DNA of 14,734 nt, taken from a bacterium (GTDB taxonomy: Bacteria > JAMCPX01). Below, piece by piece: positions 14,164 through 14,734 of this stretch. The notes beneath the pieces are model-generated. The model ran no database searches. It was not told the origin of the DNA and saw nothing but the letters and a program-made list of their open reading frames with translations. Position 1 is the stretch's first letter. Every line of letters begins with the position of its first letter. The DNA lies in contig JAJYYW010000001.1 of assembly GCA_021800575.1 (NCBI GenBank), forward strand, positions 1 to 14,734, in the 5' to 3' direction. A program made the position numbers and the translations under genes.

Positions 14164-14734
14164 TCAGAATTTCAGCTTCAGGAAGATGTCGAGGGCCGAG
14201 AAGAAGAGCATGATGCCGCTGACGCCGATATTGGTCTCATAGAACGCCTTTTCGACCTTGGAGAAGTCGTCGGGACTGATGAGGCTGTGCTCGTACACGA
14301 GCAGGATGACGATGAAGACGATACCGGCAAAGTACAGGACGTGCATGGGGTACAGTATTCCAAACAGGACAAGCGCGGCCACCATAAGCGCGTGCATGAG
14401 CCGCGAGAAGAAAATGGCCCTCTTTACGCCGAAGATAACCGGTATGGAAAACAGGTGTTCTTTCCGGTCGAAATCGAGGTCCATCAGCGAGTACAGAATG
14501 TCGAAGCCTCCCACCCACAGAATCACAGCGCCGCTCAGCAGCATAATGCTCAGCGGCAGGTCGCCGCGGATGGCGATCCAGGCACCTGCCGGTGCCATCG
14601 CATCCACGAACCCGAGTACGAAGTGGCTGAGCCAGGTAAATCGTTTGAGGTACGAGTACAGAAAAACAATGATCAGCGCCGGGAAGCTCAGGATGAAGCT
14701 GAGTTTGTTCAGCATGTATGCGGAGAATACGAAG
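14164..14734 (-). CDS. UbiA-family prenyltransferase, C-terminal part (5' end beyond the right edge)
   Basis: 189 codons of an integral membrane prenyltransferase that attaches a polyprenyl chain to an aromatic ring. The frame is open through the edge (FVFSAY precedes an internal ATG at 14715), so the start and the first Asp-rich motif NDxxD lie outside the window. Seen: YSYLKRFTWLSHFVLG, AMAPAGAWIA, GFDILYSLMDLDFDRKEHLFSIP (second Asp-rich motif, Mg-diphosphate binding), and several membrane segments. The KRFT and GAWIA motifs match the UbiA branch often annotated as MqnP in futalosine-pathway organisms; UbiA proper or another quinone prenyltransferase is possible. It ends 97 nt before the -35 of the next minus-strand gene. 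No clear terminator is seen in that gap. Confidence 0.9.
   Translation of the reverse strand, partial: FVFSAYMLNKLSFILSFPALIIVFLYSYLKRFTWLSHFVLGFVDAMAPAGAWIAIRGDLPLSIMLLSGAVILWVGGFDILYSLMDLDFDRKEHLFSIPVIFGVKRAIFFSRLMHALMVAALVLFGILYPMHVLYFAGIVFIVILLVYEHSLISPDDFSKVEKAFYETNIGVSGIMLFFSALDIFLKLKF

Noticed and set aside
1..14734. CRISPR array, tRNA/rRNA genes, insertion sequences or phage genes
   Set aside because: No regularly spaced repeats, cloverleaf, rRNA segment, transposase or integrase motif was found on either strand.

Overview
This window looks like chromosomal DNA from a Gram-negative (diderm) bacterium. It encodes a TonB-dependent outer-membrane receptor with its own ExbB-ExbD-TonB motor, and two proteins with lipoprotein signals. 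A UbiA-type prenyltransferase with a KRFT motif and an ATZ/TRZ-type amidohydrolase would fit the futalosine route to menaquinone. Together with the SARP/BTAD regulator and the type of small conserved protein present, this suggests a Desulfobacterota- or Nitrospirota-like, probably anaerobic lineage. That placement is inference; there is no rRNA or other taxonomic marker.

Layout. (1) 1-732, minus: a lipoprotein gene cut by the left edge, overlapped ATGA-style by an 80-codon gene, with a pair of 9-bp direct repeats at 11-bp period in front of it. (2) 732-4079, minus: a 1115-residue regulator with an N-terminal ATPase, a helical-repeat middle and a C-terminal winged-helix/BTAD (SARP) end; it has its own promoter and probably its own terminator. 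(3) 4269-7068, plus: a divergent run of short-chain reductase, amidohydrolase and 23S rRNA 2'-O-methyltransferase (rlmB). (4) 7110-7496, minus: mscL, convergent with rlmB. (5) 7671-8792, minus: a radical SAM protein with a C-terminal helix-hairpin-helix. (6) 8867-14067, minus: a transport operon that reads, in transcription order, small His/Cys membrane protein, TonB-dependent receptor, exbB, exbD, tonB, ankyrin-repeat lipoprotein. (7) 14164-14734, minus: the C-terminal part of a UbiA-family prenyltransferase cut by the right edge.

How the genes work together. The transport operon is self-contained: receptor, energising complex, TonB, and two accessory envelope proteins without an assigned role. 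exbB/exbD overlap by 4 nt, and the other gaps from receptor to ankyrin gene are 2-13 nt. The receptor has a GTG start with a strong Shine-Dalgarno sequence and a leader of about 160 nt that contains an anti-Shine-Dalgarno hexamer and hairpins, so translational control is possible. Separately, the 11-bp-period repeats are the type of site SARP proteins bind, so the large regulator may control the adjacent small-protein/lipoprotein operon. These two regions are the parts most worth following up; the rest is ordinary housekeeping or widely distributed genes.
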